In this document: one piece after another, positions 49,306-61,940 of the stretch
How the letters are laid out: every line of letters starts with the position of its first letter
Numbering within the stretch: position 1 is the stretch's first letter
DNA from: Cruorifilaria tuberocauda
Taxonomy: Eukaryota > Nematoda > Chromadorea > Rhabditida > Onchocercidae
Direction of reading: 5' to 3'
Assembly (NCBI GenBank): GCA_013365365.1
Contig: JABVXU010000030.1
Coordinates: 186,001-250,000, forward strand
DNA: 64,000 nucleotides
The notes under the pieces: generated by a model
Seen by the model: only the letters and a program-made list of their open reading frames with translations
Database searches by the model: none
Told to the model about the DNA's origin: nothing
Program-made: the position numbers and the translations under genes

Positions 49306-51529
49306 CAGTGAATAAGCTAGCATTTTTCGATTACAGTGGTTTTTTTACTGAGAAATCTAGTCAATAATTTTTTGGAAATTACAGATGCCTTCATATTAAC
49401 TTTGACTTATCAAAACATCGTACTGCTTTGCATTATTGAAATTATCTATTTATTGACCGACCTAATAGTAATAAATTATTTCTGGTGGCCATTTTCATTC
49501 TTGTATGACTGCAACATTATAAACTTTGGGTTATTCTAGATATGCTTGATATTTCAGTGAAATTTTAGTTGTATAGTTATTAATTCGGCCGGAAAAATTC
49601 GGATGAACAAGTAACCTCTATGGTCGCTCCTTTTTTTTGGACTAATTGTCATTCATATAGTATATACCTCTTTTAATACTGGTATTTTGTTATGATAAAG
49701 TATTGAAATGAGAATTTAGGAAGAGATTAATGAAAATTTGAGAAAGTATCAACCGTTTTGCTCTAAGATAATAGTCTGACCCACCAAATCAGGTATTAAT
49801 GCTGCTAGAATCCCTTTCAATTCAAGGTTGTTTTGGTATTCGGGAATTTGTTATATAGGATCAGAATGAGTAATGAAATATTCATGTTGTAGTTTCGTTT
49901 TCGCTTTTCATGTGTTTCACTTGATATATATATATATATAATATATATATTGTCTAATCACGTGTGATTGCATGGTTTGCTCAAAAATGACATGCTATTA
50001 CTTATCAGGACATAGTTATGTTATCATTATGATTAGCATGATATGTGTTGATCATTTCGTGAATGCTACCCTTTTTCTGTGATTTTATGCCTACATTTCC
50101 ATCTGTTTTATTGAGTTGAATATTTATGATGCTCGAGATTGCACTCTGAATGAAATTTTTAGTAATGTTCTTCGAAGATTCAAATACTGTTGTCGAACAT
50201 CGTGAAATGAAATTAACCATTTTCCCTGTGAGCTTTGCAAAAACTGAAGCAAATCTGAAAAAATTCGAACATCTCAATGAGGACTGAATTTTTTTTCCTG
50301 GTACATTTTTTAACATAATAGTGAAGGTGCATGAAGGTGTGTAGAGTATCTCGTTTAAATACTGAATATTTCCTAATTCTATTCATTCGTATTTGTCATT
50401 TGATTTGCTTAAATTAAATTGAATTTTCAATTTTTTTTTACATTGTCGTACTTTGTGCTGATTTGACTTTCGAACTCCGCCTGGAATTAATATTTGATTT
50501 AGATCTGAAGCGATTTCAACCCCGAATTCGATTTAATTTCTAGTTTAAATTTATGTCAGAGGTTTTTGCATTATTTGTCCGATCAGTTTAAGGGAACGAT
50601 TGTTTTGAATGATTTTGGATATGTTTATATATTTCACACGTATTTGCAAATAACGAATCAAAAGGTCGCTTACGTATAGGTTTATCTCTGTACTGACCTG
50701 CTATCATCGTAGTTTTTAATTAATTTAATTTTTTTAAAAGAAAGCCAGTGGCGTGGTTTTTGCGATTCTAAGGGAAAGTTTAATTTTTTTATCACAAAAG
50801 GATGCTGGCAGATCGTTCTTTCACTGTACAACGATATTCCGTTGTTTATCAGTTATTTGTTTGTTGAAGGTTATCAATTATTCCAGTATGATGTTGTGGT
50901 AAAGTTGTGTATCCGTTTCTTAATATATGAAATTTGTATTTTTTATGACTGGCTTTCAGCTGGTTGAAGGATAGATTCGACTGGAAAGGAATAAACCGTT
51001 GAAATATTTGGTGATAGCGTTGTTACAAGCTTGTGTTTGCATTTGAAATCGTTTCTGTCTTTTTACTCGAAACCTAGTATTAAGCGCTGAGAAATTCGTT
51101 TTCTTATCATCACTGTTATGCAAGAGGTGTTGTTTTGGGCATAAAATTCTGCTTTGAAGGTATGCAAAATACGGTAGTGGCGATGGATTTTACCTTTCAG
51201 ATTGAGAAGATATCGGTAATGTTGAAATTTCCAGTTCGGTAGGGATGAGTGATTTAAAAGCGAATTTCTTATACTAGAAATATTGATTTTTGCAATAGGA
51301 ATTTCTGAAGACAGCTACAAATGGAGAGAATAAAAATGAGAAGTGTTTTGAGCTTTTCTGTTGGGCTAAATTCACACATTGCTTCGTAATACATTCAAAG
51401 AACAAATTGAACGATTTGAGGTCATTCGACAGGTTCTTTCATCTATCATGGAGCCACATGGACAGGTTTTCCGACATTTTATTGTAAAAAAGAAGTGGTT
51501 GTCGCAGCATTTTTTCGGTATTTTTCAAG
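49306..51529. other. Intergenic interval with AT microsatellite
   Basis: About 2.2 kb after SEC14L1-like. Contains its 3' untranslated region and an AT dinucleotide run at about 49924-49951. No supported coding or RNA gene. Confidence 0.5.
49924..49951. repeat. AT dinucleotide microsatellite
   Basis: Nearly perfect TA/AT run of about 28 bases. Confidence 0.8.
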
Positions 51530-51532
51530 ATT

Positions 51533-53113
51533 ATGCTGATGATTAGTTGGCTCGTTTTCCTTCAGATTTCTTGTCTCTGTTATTTCATTTCAGGTGTGTT
51601 TTTTAGACATATATGCACATTTTTTCTAAACTAGTTAAAGAAATCACGGCAAATTTTATGAAAATTTTGATTTTTGAACAATAAAAGTGAGTTATATGTA
51701 TGGGTTTGTATTAAAATCTACGGTTGCAATCGGATTGGAAATTTCTGGACGATCATCTTATAAATGAATTGACGCAATATGGTAACTACAATTTTTGAAT
51801 TAGATGTATAAAGATGAAGAAACAGTTGTAGTCGTCACTCAATTTCAATGCATAATGCAGTCGAAAATCTCAGAAAGAGGAAATTGTTATCAAATAAAGA
51901 GAATATCTGATTTTAGTTGCCAAAACAAAAAGGGCGAAAATGATAGATCTTCCGACTGTTCTAAATATAACATACAAACAATTATTTTGTGCTACTTGAG
52001 AGGAAAATGATGACGGACAAAGTAGTTCAAAGAATATTAATTAATTGTTTTACAACTGTTATCTCTACTTCTTGAGTGGGCTTTCCATAATGTCGCGAGG
52101 GAGGTATTGAATTATGAAAACTTAGAAAAACGCAATCAATTCCGAACGTAAAGAAAATAGCAGCCCATGTTTGAGTACATATAATTGAAATTAGGTGGGA
52201 GTTATCAGATTCATTTTCCTGAAGAACTAAATTTATACAGTAATTTAGAATGTGCTGCAGCATGCAAGTACCAACAAGGACAATATCAGTTACTATTTGC
52301 AAAAGATCAACAATATGTCCATCTTCAACTTACATACCTTCGTTATCCAATAGGAATTAACACTTGGACTGGAATTGCTTTTGGACATTCAATGGTTATT
52401 ATGTCTTTAATTCAAAACTTATCCTTTGATATTTTTGATGATTTGATGATCCCCGTCTTAGAGTTAATGTATGAAATATTCGATTCATATAAAATACTGT
52501 ATTGAAATCCTTCTTTTAGAATGATGGTTTGGATTTCATCGGTGTACGTGTATTCGACAACAAGGTATTAGTAACTGATGAATTTATCCGAGGCTTTAAA
52601 CCACCGAAATTAGATGTTACACAAAATGTGATTGTCCATTACGCTTCATTGGATGATGGCAATTTACGAGTACGACTTGCTAGACCAATACTCTCAAATG
52701 ATACTGCTGACTTCTCACTGGCTAGTTGTTTGCCTTGGCAGGTTGGTTCTATCATTTAATTATTTAGGGAAAAATTGGCATGGTTTTTAAATTAATTTTA
52801 AGCGCAAACTACGACCATGCTGAATTGTTCGTTTGTTTTAACATTGCGCTTTAACGAATGGATTAGATATACGCATGCATTTCGTCTATCCTGCTTATGC
52901 TTCACTGTTCACAACAATTGGTGCATTTGCGAAATTTCATATTAAAATGCTTGTAGAAATAACTATAACTTTTTCCAGTTTCCATTTATGTTATCTCCAC
53001 TTGATTCTACTGGACAAATTCGTAAGCATCAAATCACTCCGCAAGGAATGGTTATCTGCATGGATCAGTGTTCTTGCAGATCCGATTCCATTTCAAATAG
53101 ATGCCAGTTATGA
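51533..53113 (+). CDS. Secreted single-domain DOMON protein
   Basis: Four exons in phase (51533-51593, 52195-52394, 52520-52741, 52979-53113) give 205 residues. Exon 1 codes a clear signal peptide (MLMISWLVFLQISCLCYFIS). It joins in phase 1 to a beta-rich domain: WTGIAFGHSM (the 'GW.A.G.S..M' element of DOMON), a following Asp-containing strand (NDGLDFIGVRVFDN), then VLVTDEFIRGF and LRVRLARPILSNDT, matching the DOMON 'trFsRpl.t.D' element. The C-terminal exon is short and Cys-containing (CMDQCSC). No transmembrane segment is seen after the signal, so the product is probably secreted. DOMON domains bind haem or sugars; here the ligand is unknown, though a Met follows the FGHS turn. Nematodes have families of small secreted DOMON proteins of unknown role. 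The ATG follows a TTTTTCAAG acceptor by 3 nt. A reading frame at 51804-52010 lies in intron 1 and is ignored. Confidence 0.8.
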
Positions 53114-53941
53114 CTGACTGCGGATCCCTGAATATTTTGAAATTGATTCATTTACGTACATTTACATCTTATTTTATCGGGATGGTTTATTCGGGATATA
53201 AAGTTATTTTTTACATATTTAACGAAGATTTACATTACCTATGCTTATTCTTTTTAAATGATGAAATAATCTATCACCTGGAAAAACCTACTAGTCTTTA
53301 ACGATGAAATCTCATTAAAAATGATCCTGATGTGACATTATCGATATGATGTCATTTGCTGTAATAAGCAATTCTTACATCAACATGCTACATATAGCTA
53401 AGTTTTTTATGGTAGTCTTACGCTTGTGTCTTACTCTCATACATTATTTTTACTTTTCTTCATAAATTTTTTACATCTTTTCTTTTTTCTTCTCTGTAGA
53501 ATAGAAATGTATAACTCTTTCGATTATTAGTTCACGAAACAGAAACGCAAGCTAAACAGCAAACCCAGCCAATACGACTTATGAAATCAGGCTATTTCTG
53601 TGATCATATGAAAAGGAAAAGATTTTAGTTACTCAGAGAGCTTTAATTATGCCTTCTGTTTGGTTTCAAATAGAAAAAAGCGAAAAAATGAAAGCTTTTC
53701 GCTCGAAATTTTTTTGGAAAACAGTTATGCTTTCTTCTCAATGCATGAGTAAACAATAATTAGAAGATTAAATAATTATTAGAAATTATTGTAATGGAGC
53801 AAAACTACAAGAACAATTGAAATCATGCAATATTTCTTTTCTTTAAAGGGTAAATATCCATAACAGTGATCCTAATCGGAATAATTCATGGCTAGTTCTG
53901 GTAGCAATCAATAAAAATTTGTTATTGAATTCTCAATAAAA
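53114..53941. other. Convergent 3' ends of the DOMON and SGSM3-like genes
   Basis: About 830 bases. AATAAA-like hexamers occur near 53910 and 53935, the latter just beyond the SGSM3 stop on the other strand. No further gene seen. Confidence 0.5.
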
Positions 53942-56900
53942 TTATAAATCCCAGCTAAAGAGATGATGTTTAATCAGCATATCTCGTACACTCTCTTTTA
54001 ATGGCTGATCAAACGAACTTCGAATCGTAGTTGGTAACATGTTCGAAAAGTCCTGAAATTAATACGGTTTGTAGGAAAACATTTTTATGTTATGCAGTCA
54101 TTTAAAAACAGGACTTTTTCGAACTAGCTTTATTAGACTCAAATCGACGAAGGTATGGAATTCAAGCTTGAATTATTGGAATTATGCTGAACTAAAATAA
54201 TTTAATTTAAAAAAGAAATTTATAAAAATAGATCAATATTTAAATGAATTGGGACTTGGCGAATAGAATATTCATAGATGGAAACAAAACCGTAACAATT
54301 ATGAAAAAATTTTGTTATATTTCGAAATTAGGAAAAGAAAAGAATAAATAGCTTAACTAAGCATATTTAATTTTCATGATTATTAAGATTCCTCTAGAAA
54401 GTAATTTGCCAAGGCTTTGATGCTTCTTTGTAGAAATACCTTTTTCTTCAGTTTCGCATTCAAAGATAAATTTCTGTTTTTTCTGACAATATCCGCGACT
54501 TCATAATCAACACTCATATTAAAGGAGAATTGTGCCAAAAGTCTCAATTCACATTTTATCTGTAAAAAAGAAAAATTTTTTTCATTTTGCCAAATACAAA
54601 TGAATAACTGCGGTTATTTGCTTTAATGGAACGTCCAAAAATTGTTCAGTATTGCAATGAATAGAAGCAGAATTTTAGGAAAATTCTAACCTGCCTCCAT
54701 ATGGGTGATCGTATAAATGACCATGAATGATAAAATTTAATTCTGATCTGCTCTTGTTCTGGACAGCTGCACAGCAAATCAAACCATAAATGAAGACATT
54801 GCTCACACACTGCTAGAGCAATTAAAGAGCGAAATTTTACATCCATTTGGGCACCGATTGCATTGTGCGATTCATTGATCAACTTCACAGCTCGAAATAA
54901 CAGTTCTTCTGGCGTTAATACCTAAGTGTAAAAGTTGACATCATATATTTATGAGAACTACTTAATTCGAACACTACTTAAATTAATTAATTTTCTATGC
55001 ATTGAAAATATTCTATTCCTACAATGGGTATTATGCATCGAATTTCAGCTTTGAAAGTATGGTTAATTGATGTCAGAATTAGATGCTGCACCGATAACTG
55101 AACATCAATTTCCTCCTCAAAAAATAGATCACATTATCAATTATCCATCCCTTATTCAATAATTAAATTTCCTATAAAATGATAATTCGAGGTTGTTAAG
55201 TACTGCATGATATAAGCATTGTATAAAAAAGAATATATTCTTGCTTTTTTCACCTAACTTAAAAAACTGATAACCACAGTTTAAAATTTTCTTGATGATG
55301 CAATCATCATTCCTACCAGATAAATTTTCACGGAGATTTCTGCAGAGAGTATGGCCTAATTCTGGTGCTGATCATTACAGTTTACACGATTACATGAACT
55401 TATAGATGAAATGGATCAATCCTGACAATAATCTGGCTTGCATAATCTATCTTTCTCTTGTCAGCAAATGTCAGATTCGGTTTTAACTGTAAACATTTAA
55501 CCACTAAACTACAAACAGCAATCTCTATTAGAATATCCTCGATAAAATTTGTAGTATTTCAAACTCAACTTTAAATTATGAAAATCACAAACCGCAATTT
55601 CTTAACCGACACCAAAAAATAAATGCATAGCTATCTGTAAAAGTTTTTGCCAGAAAGGAACTGTCAAAACTCGAGACAAGGCATTAAAATTACCTCTATG
55701 TCTTGGTCCAGACTGAATGTCGAACAAAGCGTTAGACGAGAATATACAGCGTTATAATGCTTTTTCACAAAACTTTTAGAAATTTCTTCTAAAAAAAACA
55801 AAAAATGACTAATTTTAAATTATTTAAAAAGAGAAAGAATTATTTTCGCTTTTTCCTTTCAGATAACGAAAAAATACCGATGAAAAGCCATGGATGTGAA
55901 GCGAAATTAAGTACACCCGACTTTCGCAATCCGTGTTCTAAAATTGGTTTCAACGCTGAAGCCAACCGTTTACGAATCTTATCTGTTATCTCTGGACAAA
56001 CCGCTTCATCACCGTATATTGTATAATCACGTCCACGATCATCAACAATCTAAAAATGTTGACTATAAAGCCGATAAGATTTCAAGATAAACTGATAAGC
56101 TCAGATAAATAATCAATAGAACAGAATAACATAACCTCAACAAATTTTGCTGGGAACCATCCTCTCAATCCATTCACTTCACCAATCCAGCAATGTTCAT
56201 CTTTTTCACAAATAATTGTTATTATATCATTCTTCCTTCAAGCGACAATATTCATTATCATCAAATTCACTTAAATGAAGGATTTTTTTTAATAAAAATA
56301 GGAATTGGAATCGAACAAAAAATCCGAAAATTTGCACCTGAATCCTAATTCATCTTCATCTTGCCGTCTAAAATCTAATAATGCCCTCGCACGGCGATAT
56401 TTATGATGTCGTGTTTTTAAAAATTCCTCTTTTTCAGTTTCCTGATCCTCTGACGAATAGTCTGCCTTAAATGAAATTATGTAGTAATTTGGTACTCGTC
56501 TGAGCAAACTTGTGATATGACAAAGAAAAATTACAAAACAATAAATTGAAATGAATATAAACCTGTAAATTGACTATTCCTTTAAATGACTCATCACATT
56601 CAATGAAATATCGACAAATATGCAAAACGGCATCTCGTAAATCGATAACAAGTTCAGTAAGGCGGACATTTTTTGCCTTCGTATCATTTTCAATATTCTG
56701 AAAATAATTCATAATAGATCTTAGTTTCTAGAAGCAATAACTTCAACGCTTGATACAAAAGGAATTTAAGATGTTTGAAATTTAAACGAACTTTAAGTAT
56801 TTCCTGCTTCTGGAATACCAGAAAGACTATGGATGCGAAAAATTTTTTAAATATTTACTTTGTTCAAGGATTATAGACAAGTGAAAATTTTTGTCTGAGA

Positions 56901-59900
56901 AAGTCTTTTTATCAATGAAGTTTAAGAAAAGACGGGGTTAAAAAATTTTTGCTTCAAATTCTATACATAAAATTAGTTAAGATTGAAATTCAAACCAATC
57001 TATACTTTCTGCTCGTTTCCATATTAGTTCAAATGCATGGAAATAATTATAAAGATCAAGAGATGATAATACTTGGAAATAAATTTGCCAAAAAAATTTC
57101 GAATAAGCAATAAAGAATTGCATAGTGAGTGAAATTTTCGGATCCGATTCCCGCAAAGTTGGTAAAGAGTCAAACAGCGACGTTAAAACTGGCTAATATC
57201 TGGTCAAATTTCAGAAACCACTGAGTTAACTTTCTATGCATCTCTTATTATTAATGAAAGCTTATTGTGAGATAAAATATACCTGTTCCTTAGATAAATC
57301 AAATATTTGTTGTACAAAATTCCTTGATGCCACTAGCTTACGTCTTTGAATATGCTGTTTCGGTAAATTTGTAACAATATTTGTGTTTATGATAAGCCCT
57401 TGACTGACTAATAGAATTGCTTGCTGATGTTTTCGAGCTGTTTCGATGAATTCCGCAGTTATTGAAGATTCAAAAGATGCACACAATTCTATCAAATAAT
57501 CTGTAATTTTTAAATAGTGAGTTAACAACTAGCAAGTAGAAGAAAAAGCCAACTTACCTGGATTAATTATAGATGCTGGAATTTGCGATATTATATTGAA
57601 TAATTCTAGCGTAACATTTTCGTTGCATTTCGTTTCCATCAAATCATCTTCCTTGATTTTCAGAATCGAGATCAATACCTAATAAAAGTAAAGGGATTTG
57701 ATTTTTAAATAATTTTATTAGTAATTCTGTTAAACATCATCTGTTCAGCAAATTGCCCTCAAACCGCCCATTCATTGAACTACTTGTATGAAAATTTATT
57801 ATTACAGAAACTACAGATAATCCAGATGAATGAATCATAAAGCGAGAATTTGAGAACTAGCGCCACGAATTCTTCGCAGGAAACTAATGAAAAATACAGG
57901 CAAATCAAAAGTACAGTCGCCAAATACCTAACTGAAAAACAAACATTCCTGATGGTTCTGAATTCAAATTCTTTTGACTCATTTATTTGATATTATTTCC
58001 TCAGTGAGATGGCATACAACTTAACATATCAGTACATAACAGGAAGATCCTACTAGAAGTAGTATTTACCCTGAACATTGTTACTCCACCAAAAACGAAT
58101 AAATAATCCCAAACACGCAGCAAAACTCGCATAGAAAAAACTGATGCAAAAGCTGTTAGAAACCAATTAATAGTAATTAATGATAACTCAACGTCATTAT
58201 CTTTTAAAATGCGACTCAATTCAGGCAGATGAATTTCAATTAGCTGCTGCAAAACTCGTTCATCGGCCTGAAACTTTGTTCTTTCTTTAAAACACTGCTT
58301 AAGCTGGAAATTGTTGAAGATGTCAGAATTTTTTGATGTAGGATAGATTTTGTTGAAAAAGAAGAAAAGCGACAATAGGAACAAGAAATGTTAAGAAAAG
58401 ACAAAATAATAAGACTTAAAGATTGTTTTAAAAAAAAGGTATAGTTATTATATGAAAAGAAACATAATTTATCACCTGCAAACCAAGAAAAGATCGGCTG
58501 TAATAATTAGGTGGAAATATATCTTCTATCAACGAAGCTATAATCCAGAATACCGTTTCTTCTGGGCAAAATAGTAACAGTGAAGCTGCAATAACATTCA
58601 TTCCTTGACAGTAACCAATATCCGGATAAATATAAGCAATTGACTTTAGAACTCTCCTTAAACTTTCAATGCCTCTACTATCAGGATCCCAAAAACATAT
58701 GTTGTTAGGTAGAGTCCTGAAATATGTTAAAACGTTTCAAAACATCATATAAATAAGACTCAACATAAGTATTTAAACAAAATAAGAATTAGAAAGAAGT
58801 GTGATCAAAATATGATTCTGAAGTTTTTTGATAAAAAGGGAACCTAATTTTCCTAATAATTTGTAATTGGAAATGAACTATGTTTTACCTTGATAAATCT
58901 TTTTCAATCTGCGCACTTATCGATGATTTATCCTTGTCGCATTGCTTAATTACTTCAACATAACTGAAGGTGCTTGCCGCTTTTTTCTTTGTTGCACTGG
59001 AAAACCTCGGCCAGAGAAAAGGTCGAAGTGAGTGAGCAATTCCAATTTCATGTATAAGATTCATCAACTTCTCATTATCCAATTTCTCTACATCCACCTT
59101 CGACCATGTTAACTCCTCTTTCACATCGTCGTGCCCAAATTCAAGCAGTGCTATCCAACGCATTCTTAAGAAAGTTATGATATTAATTTTCATTATTTGT
59201 ATTTTACTATTTGTTTATTACATTTTGTATCTCTGGAAATATTCTCTACTTTGCTTTGTTAGATAATATTCATCTTCACGTTTTTACTCTTTAAATTCAG
59301 AAGATATACATAGTTATACGGTTTTTTTTTTAAATCAAAGTGATAGATTCAAATTTTATACCGATTTTGAGACGTTTCGATTGGTAGCAAATTGTTACTA
59401 TTAACTTTACAATCGATATGAAATCCAAATTCGTCGAAACTAAAAGATAAAAGAAAAATAACCTTTGCAAAATACGTCATCGCAATAAAAATGAATAACA
59501 GGCCTTGGCCCAAAATAATTTTATAGACGTTAATGAAACTTCGACAGTTCTTCAAAACCAAAAATAAAGATTTAAGAAATGTCAAACAGTATGAAATCAT
59601 TCAAAAAGTAGTGTCAGTCACTGAATTTTTTGGGAAAATTCCTATGAAGTAGTGAAAGTAGTAAAACTAAATTGTTAATGATAATCGCTGGCTCTCCGCT
59701 GTCTCTAATAAGTTCTGCTGTTCACGCCGAGTATTTAAATCATGTCTTCATTTAGAAATTACTTCAATTTCGAGTTAAATTTAGTTCTATTGAATTCGGA
59801 TTACACAGTAGTGATAATATCATATTTAAGACATTTCATCATCATATACTAAATCATATTTTTAATGAAAGGAATAATCTTCCAGAACAGAAATAGCAAA

Positions 59901-60409
59901 TTTACATTTCTGATGTCTCTGCAAACGAATCGGGTAATAAAGTTGTATTGATTCCTGAAAAGGGTCGTTCAGAAATATTGAATATTGATTGATGTACTGG
60001 AATATCGGCTTCCTTCTGCCAGTAATTCTTCCTTGCATAATGTTTGATACCATTCTGATCTTCGTCATCGCTAATTGTCTCCGCGTATTTTGCGTCTTTA
60101 CCTTAAAAAGATATCTTTTATATATTAGTCTTATTTAAACTTGTTATATACATATGCTAATATTTTAATTCACATCATATTTTAAGTTTGCTGATTTAAA
60201 TGATGCTAAAGTTAGCATAAAAATCCAAATAATCGTTTCATTGATTGAATTTTTATAAACTTTGCATAATTTGTAACTTCTTAGTTTGAATTTCTTCTTT
60301 AAAAAGCACTTATCAAAGATATTATTCTCAAAAATCTTTTAAATTTCACAATATTTACAGACCAAGTTATATAATTTCAGAGCTAACCTTTCCTATATCT
60401 CGCCATCAT
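53942..60409 (-). CDS. SGSM3-type RabGAP (TBC + SH3 + C-terminal RUN-like region)
   Basis: A multi-exon gene collinear with human SGSM3 (RUTBC3). N-terminal exons: 60409-60388 (proposed start, MMARYRK), 60101-59906, 59439-59362 (DEFGFHIDC, compare human YYDEFGFRV), 59164-58889. TBC domain, ~59.1-57.6 kb, has the catalytic pair intact: arginine finger in IEKDLSR (I-x-x-D-x-x-R) at about 58890-58910 and glutamine finger in GYCQGM near 58600; also [20 protein letters not shown] helical linker with [15 protein letters not shown] follows. SH3 at ~56.4-56.15 kb: [38 protein letters not shown]. The C-terminus includes [15 protein letters not shown] and WSFIRSPIW. The last exon, 54052-53942, ends in [19 protein letters not shown], nearly identical to the family end. 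SGSM3 proteins act on small GTPases of the Rab/Rap classes. The first exon is the least certain part; its ATG lies 14 nt after a CTACAG acceptor. Divergent neighbour: the TBC1D23-like gene. Confidence 0.93.
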
Positions 60410-61005
60410 TACAGTAATTTCCTCTGTAGCGATATAAATCCTTATCGTTCCATCTTGACAAATAATTAATTACAAACAAATGAACCATCCGCTTTACTTT
60501 AAACCTGTGCTTGCTCTTCCAGTAATTATCCTATCAGAATTCATATTATTATTTGCTTTGTAAGAAACCAAAACTCTGCTTTATGTTGTAAAATATTAGT
60601 TGATTATACAACATACCTGTAGGTTTTAAAAATTGAAAGTTTGCTTCATGATTCGGAATTGATAACATTTATGGTGATGATGTGATAAAAATCATTAATG
60701 GGGATGACAAGTAGTTGAATAATTCTGTAATTGATAAATTCTGTAATTTATCTGAAAAAACAGAAGGGAACGAAATAAGTGACAGCAACGATATGCTGAT
60801 TCTTATGAAAGCATTGAGAGAAGCTGACAGATATGTATCAAAAATGAAGATCATGACGATAAATGACGTGTAGAGAAAATGACTAGCCAAGCTAGGTTAT
60901 ATAAAGCTTATTGCAAATGCTAGTTCTTCCCTAAGGCCATAGCACATCACCCATATGCAGCAAGTTGTAATGAGGCAGGCCTTAAAAGCCGAATACGTCA
61001 TAGAT

Positions 61006-61017
61006 GATGACGTCATC
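61006..61017. promoter_or_regulatory. CRE/ATF-type palindrome GATGACGTCATC, copy 1
   Basis: Perfect 12-bp palindrome with the consensus cAMP-response element TGACGTCA at its centre (61008-61015). bZIP factors of the CREB/ATF class bind this core; binding here is inference. Confidence 0.5.
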
Positions 61018-61299
61018 TCATCTAATATATGCCATCATTATCTCCGTACCACAACTGTTCATCAACTGTCCATTTCCAAGCTGATATTTATGTTCATCTG
61101 TCTAATAAGGGATATCCATTTGTAGCTCCTTTTCGAATTTGATAGATAGAGATGAAAAATATTGAGAAACCATAGACTTGTACCATGCACATTCCCAATT
61201 ATGTCGGATGATACAATCAGTTATCGTTGATGATGATAGCATATTTATAATCGATATCAACAGTAATATTAAAACGATAACATTACTAGCTTCATCAAC

Positions 61300-61445
61300 C
61301 TATCTCTCGAATAATTATTATCCATAATTAATAATCCATAACATAATATAACTATGATAATTAATAATAGTAATAATAATTAATAATAATAAACAATAAG
61401 TAATGAAATATATTAATATTATGATATAATGATATTATTAACATT
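61300..61445. repeat. AT-rich low-complexity block (AATAAT/ATTAAT motifs)
   Basis: Almost only A and T, made of irregular AATAAT and ATTAAT units. Lies between the two CRE palindromes. Confidence 0.7.
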
Positions 61446-61781
61446 ATCATTCATTTGGATTAGCCTGATGCACTTAACAATGCAGTTTTCCAGACACTTT
61501 TGATAATCGCATTTTCAGATAGATTGTTTTGATGTGTCTATGATAAACTTCAATTTCTTGAAAGGCCATATGAACTGTGTGCTATTTGTAAACGATATTT
61601 TGATTGAATAAAAGCATTGAGACAGGTATTTTCATTGTTGGCCGACGGACGACTGAGATGTTTGAATTACAAGGACATTTGTAGCGATCAGACGAGCTGT
61701 TGAATATTCAGTGATTTCTGGACGGTGTTTATACTTTTATGCCACCAATAACTAACTAACAGATAAATTACTGATTAGACA

Positions 61782-61793
61782 GATGACGTCATC
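61782..61793. promoter_or_regulatory. CRE/ATF-type palindrome GATGACGTCATC, copy 2
   Basis: Identical in all 12 bases to copy 1, with core TGACGTCA at 61784-61791, and about 150 bases upstream of the TBC1D23-like ATG. Confidence 0.5.
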
Positions 61794-61926
61794 AGCATAT
61801 TTGTGGACATCTGTTTAGTAATCGAATTCCTATTAGAAAAAAATTCATTCCATTGAGAATACGGAAATTTATTCCAGTTATGTTGTTGTCCATTCTTTCT
61901 GGTTGACCCACCGAAAGGATTTTCGA

Positions 61927-61936
61927 TTTGCTTCAG
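61927..61936 (+). promoter_or_regulatory. Putative spliced-leader acceptor of the TBC1D23-like gene
   Basis: ATTTGCTTCAG followed by AAAT and the ATG at 61941; no upstream coding exon seen. Confidence 0.45.
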
Positions 61937-61940
61937 AAAT

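Larger units (their letters stand above)
60410..61936. other. Shared divergent promoter region of the two TBC genes
   Basis: About 1.5 kb separating the SGSM3-like (minus) and TBC1D23-like (plus) start codons. It contains two identical 12-bp CRE-type palindromes (61006-61017 and 61782-61793) and a very AT-rich low-complexity block at about 61300-61445. A hydrophobic reading frame at 60669-60890 (minus) is probably spurious. Confidence 0.55.

Noticed and set aside
51804..52010. 68-codon plus-strand frame
   Set aside because: Falls inside intron 1 of the DOMON gene and has no recognisable content.
60669..60890. Hydrophobic 73-codon minus-strand frame in the divergent TBC promoter
   Set aside because: AT-rich sequence readily yields Phe/Ile/Leu-rich frames; no splice link to the SGSM3-like exons was found.
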